A stretch of 64,000 nt of DNA from contig NZ_BMVV01000006.1 in NCBI RefSeq assembly GCF_014650895.1, forward strand, positions 62,001 to 126,000, read 5' to 3'. The DNA comes from Streptomyces omiyaensis. GTDB taxonomy: Bacteria; Actinomycetota; Actinomycetes; Streptomycetales; Streptomycetaceae. Under the pieces are notes generated by a model that was given only the letters and a program-made list of their open reading frames with translations, was not told the DNA's origin and did no database searches. Positions 61,895 through 64,000 of this stretch are shown here, piece by piece (within the stretch, counting starts at the first letter, position 1; each line of letters starts with the position of its first letter). Position numbers and translations under genes: made by a program.

Positions 61895-62770
61895 ATGGCC
61901 CAGCCCACCACCCGCACCCTGCAGACCGCCGGGGCGACCCTGCGCTACGACGTCCGCCCCGGCGCCGGCACGGACCCGCGTCCGCTGCTGCTCGTCGGCT
62001 CCCCCATGGACGCGACCGGATTCACCACGCTCGCCTCCCACTTCGCCGACCGGACCGTCGTCACCTACGACCCGCGGGGCGTGGGCCGCAGCGAGACCGC
62101 CGAGGGCGCCCCGACGGAGATCGGCCCCGAGGAGCACGCCGACGACCTGGCCCGGCTGATCGAGGAGCTGGCCGCCGGCCCGGTGGAGGTCTTCGCCAGC
62201 AGCGGCGGCGCCGTCAACGCGCTGGCCCTGGTGGCCCGCCGCCCCGAGCTCGTGCACACCCTCGTCGCCCACGAGCCGCCCGTCGCCGGCCTCGTCCCCG
62301 ACGGCGCCGAGGCCCTCGCCGCCTGCGCCGACGTCCACGCCGTCTACCAGCGGGACGGCTGGGGCGCGGGCATGGCCCGGTTCATCGCCCTCACCGCCCA
62401 CGAGGGTCCCGTTCCGGCCGACTGGGCCGGGCTGCCGGTCCCGCCGCCGGAGGCCCTCGGCCTGCCCGCGGGGGACGACGGGCGCCGGGACGACCCGCTG
62501 CTCGGCCGGAACCTGCGCGGCTGCACCTCCTACCTCCCCGACACCGGGGCCCTCGGGGCCGCGGCCGGCACCACCCGGATCGTCGTCGCCGCGGGCGAGG
62601 AGTCCCGGCAGCAGCTCGCGGCCCGCGCCGCCGCCGCGCTCGCCGACCGGCTCGGCCTCCCGCTCGCCGTCTTCCCGAGCCACCACGCGGGCTTCCTCGG
62701 CGGCGAGTTCGGGCAGCAGGGGGCGCCGGAGGAGTTCGCGAAGGCCCTGCGGACGGTCCTGGAGGGATAG
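61895..62770 (+). CDS. alpha/beta-fold hydrolase
   Basis: Protein of 291 residues, ATG 61895 with GGAGGAG upstream. Alpha/beta hydrolase: V-T-Y-D-P-R-G-V-G-R-S, nucleophile elbow F-A-S-S-G-G-A-V-N-A (a variant of G-x-S-x-G), and C-terminal His in S-H-H-A-G-F. No signal peptide; cytoplasmic. Substrate unknown. It follows the MarR gene by 118 bp in the same direction and may share its regulation. Confidence 0.88.
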   Translation: MAQPTTRTLQTAGATLRYDVRPGAGTDPRPLLLVGSPMDATGFTTLASHFADRTVVTYDPRGVGRSETAEGAPTEIGPEEHADDLARLIEELAAGPVEVFASSGGAVNALALVARRPELVHTLVAHEPPVAGLVPDGAEALAACADVHAVYQRDGWGAGMARFIALTAHEGPVPADWAGLPVPPPEALGLPAGDDGRRDDPLLGRNLRGCTSYLPDTGALGAAAGTTRIVVAAGEESRQQLAARAAAALADRLGLPLAVFPSHHAGFLGGEFGQQGAPEEFAKALRTVLEG

Positions 62771-62778
62771 CCGGCGGG

Positions 62779-63753
62779 TCAGTTCGGGTGGGCGGCCGCC
62801 GCCTCCTCCACCGCGGCGGCCGCGTCCACGTTCCCGAGCCCCAGCTTCAGGTCGCCCGCCGGGTTCCGCGCGGTGTCGCGGATCGTCCGCATGATCTCGG
62901 TCGGGCTCAGGCCCTGCTGGTGCAGGAGGGCGGCGACGGCGGAGACGTACGGCGAGGCCATCGAGGTGCCGGACAGCTTCCCGTACCCCGTGGTGTTCCT
63001 CAGGGTCTCCCTGGCCGTGTAGGTCGGCAGCGTGGAGAGGATGTCCACGCCGGGGGCGGCCACCGCGTTCTGCGCGCCGAAGTTGGTGAAGGTGGCCGGC
63101 TGCCCGTTCGCGTCGGCGGCGTTGACGACGAGGACGGGGGTGTCCACCTCGTACGGCTGGAGCAGGGTCGCGTCGTTGCCGGCGGCGGCGACCACGACCG
63201 CCCCCTTGCCGTTGGCGACGGAGATGGCGTCGTTGAGGACGCCGCCCTTGAGCAGCCGGGCCATCAGGCCGGACTCGCCGAGGGAGAGGTTGATGACGTC
63301 GGCGCCGTGCTGGGCGGCCCAGACGATGCCCTTGGTGATGTTCGCGTCGCTGCCGCTGCCGTCCGCGCCCAGCACCCGCACCGGCATGATCTTGGCGCCG
63401 CGCGCGCCGCCCGAGATCCCGACGCCGTTGTCGGTGTGGGCGGCGGCGATGCCGGAGACGTGGGTGCCGTGCCCGTTGAGGTCCTTCGGGTCGTCGTCGC
63501 CGTCCACGAAGTCGTAGCCGTCCACGAGCCGGCCCTCGAGGTCGGGGTGGCCGGGGTCGACCCCGGTGTCGACGACGGCGATGACCGTGTCGTCGCCCTT
63601 GGCGGTGTTCCAGGCGTCGGGGAGCTTCAGGGAGTCGAGGGCCCACTGCTGGCTCCGCAGCGGGTCGGGCTCCTCGTCGCTGCCGCAGCCGGTGGCGAGG
63701 GCGGCGGTGAGGACGGCGAGGGCGGTGAGGGCGGCGGCGGACCGACGGCGCAT
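62779..63753 (-). CDS. S8 family subtilisin-like peptidase, lipoprotein
   Basis: From ATG 63753 (MRRRSAAALTALAVLTAALA) 324 residues; upstream ATGs at 63813 and 63783 lack a signal-like context. Lipobox A-T-G-C with C23. Catalytic triad: D62 in V-V-D-T-G, H95 in N-G-H-G-T-H-V, and Ser in S-G-T-S-M-A-S-P near residue 270. Resembles mycosin (MycP)-like and other actinobacterial S8 peptidases but has no C-terminal membrane helix; ends H-P-N. Likely anchored outside the membrane by lipid. Confidence 0.9.
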   Translation of the reverse strand: MRRRSAAALTALAVLTAALATGCGSDEEPDPLRSQQWALDSLKLPDAWNTAKGDDTVIAVVDTGVDPGHPDLEGRLVDGYDFVDGDDDPKDLNGHGTHVSGIAAAHTDNGVGISGGARGAKIMPVRVLGADGSGSDANITKGIVWAAQHGADVINLSLGESGLMARLLKGGVLNDAISVANGKGAVVVAAAGNDATLLQPYEVDTPVLVVNAADANGQPATFTNFGAQNAVAAPGVDILSTLPTYTARETLRNTTGYGKLSGTSMASPYVSAVAALLHQQGLSPTEIMRTIRDTARNPAGDLKLGLGNVDAAAAVEEAAAAHPN

Positions 63754-63874
63754 GAAGACTCCCCATTCGACGGCATACGTCAGCATGTGTCGCTTATTTG
63801 CCCCATTCAACAACCGGCCGGGGAGGCCCGCATCCGGAGTGGAGGAGGGGATGACGGCCTGCCCTCAACCCGCA

Positions 63875-63897
63875 TTGTTCTAGTAGAGTGCGAACAA
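63875..63897 (+). promoter_or_regulatory. promoter with TTGTTC/GAACAA inverted repeat
   Basis: TTGTTC (63875-63880) and GAACAA (63892-63897) flank an 11-base spacer holding a -10-like TAGAGT (63884-63889), 19 bases before the ATG at 63909. Operator overlapping the promoter of the edge gene. Confidence 0.45.
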
Positions 63898-63908
63898 GGG
63901 AGGTTTTC

Positions 63909-64000
63909 ATGACCACTGCTCCGCTCTCCGCCGCACTCAGGGTCCCGACCCGGCTCCGCGCCCTCGCGGCGCTGCCGTTCGTGCTCGCCGCCACCGCCTA
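63909..64000 (+). CDS. start of an unidentified gene (partial, right edge)
   Basis: Only 30 codons are visible: MTTAPLSAALRVPTRLRALA followed by A-L-P-F-V-L-A-A-T-A. GGGAGG precedes the ATG at good spacing, so the start is well supported. The Arg-containing, Leu/Ala-rich start could be a signal peptide or first membrane helix. Function cannot be inferred. Confidence 0.6.
   Translation, partial: MTTAPLSAALRVPTRLRALAALPFVLAATA

Noticed and set aside
63875..63897. LexA (SOS) box
   Set aside because: The half-sites resemble LexA, but the 11-base spacer does not fit GAAC-N4-GTTC; kept only as an unassigned inverted repeat.

Overview
The window is very GC-rich, densely coded DNA of a high-GC actinomycete, almost certainly Streptomyces or a close relative. 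The evidence is strong third-position GC bias, GTG and TTG starts, several leaderless promoters, an exact actinobacterial-type parS palindrome, a PhoX phosphatase, ribosomal protein bL37, DUF2630, DUF6126 and DUF7144 proteins, a SpoIIE-type phosphatase, and an aerobic-type cobalamin gene set. No phage, transposon, CRISPR array, rRNA or tRNA gene was seen. It reads as core chromosome, and the parS site suggests the origin-proximal half.

Layout. 1-5 kb: a WXG-type secretion pair cut by the left edge, a LURP-one protein, parS, and a two-gene membrane/cell-surface operon. 5-13 kb: a thioredoxin/NHL protein, M18 aminopeptidase, acyl-CoA dehydrogenase with a double operator, SseB protein, an internally deleted pirin and an AI-2E family transporter. 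13-20 kb: metallo-beta-lactamase-fold protein, a PAS-GAF-PP2C-ATPase regulator, aspS, an acetyltransferase and a small helix-turn-helix protein behind direct repeats. 20-23 kb: a TrmB/LuxR-like regulator divergent from a secreted repeat peptide and a small partner protein, then a STAS protein. 23-29 kb: metG, a VWA protein and phoX behind a PHO box. 29-36 kb: leftward genes (hypothetical protein, APC permease, FUSC protein, DUF2630, nuclease-fold protein, lipoprotein, DUF7144). 36-44 kb: Rrf2 regulator and RidA sharing an operator, a DrrAB-like ABC exporter, VOC protein, a MerR-PP2C fusion, a universal stress protein and an LLM oxidoreductase/FMN reductase pair.

44-59 kb is mainly a cobalamin (vitamin B12) region: cobL-cobM, cbiD facing cobK, cobIJ-cobH-cobG, and cobN behind a cobalamin riboswitch. 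Between these lie bL37, a hypothetical gene, an AbiEii-type nucleotidyltransferase pair, an acetyltransferase remnant and a serine hydrolase. Together the cob genes cover the precorrin-2 to cobyrinate methylation and ring-contraction steps plus cobalt insertion; cobA, cobO, cobB and cobQ are not in the window. 59-64 kb: an ABC-F protein with a strong promoter and leader, DoxX/MarR divergent pair, alpha/beta hydrolase, a lipoprotein subtilase, and the first codons of a gene cut by the right edge.

The best candidate for an undescribed system is the 20.1-22.1 kb locus. A two-domain regulator diverges from a gene for an 86-residue secreted peptide that carries the hexapeptide DTIGWD three times at an exact 18-residue period, ending on the last copy, followed by a small protein of about 90 residues. 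This looks like a peptide-signal or RiPP-like module. All functional statements come from reading the sequence and recalled family knowledge; nothing was searched.
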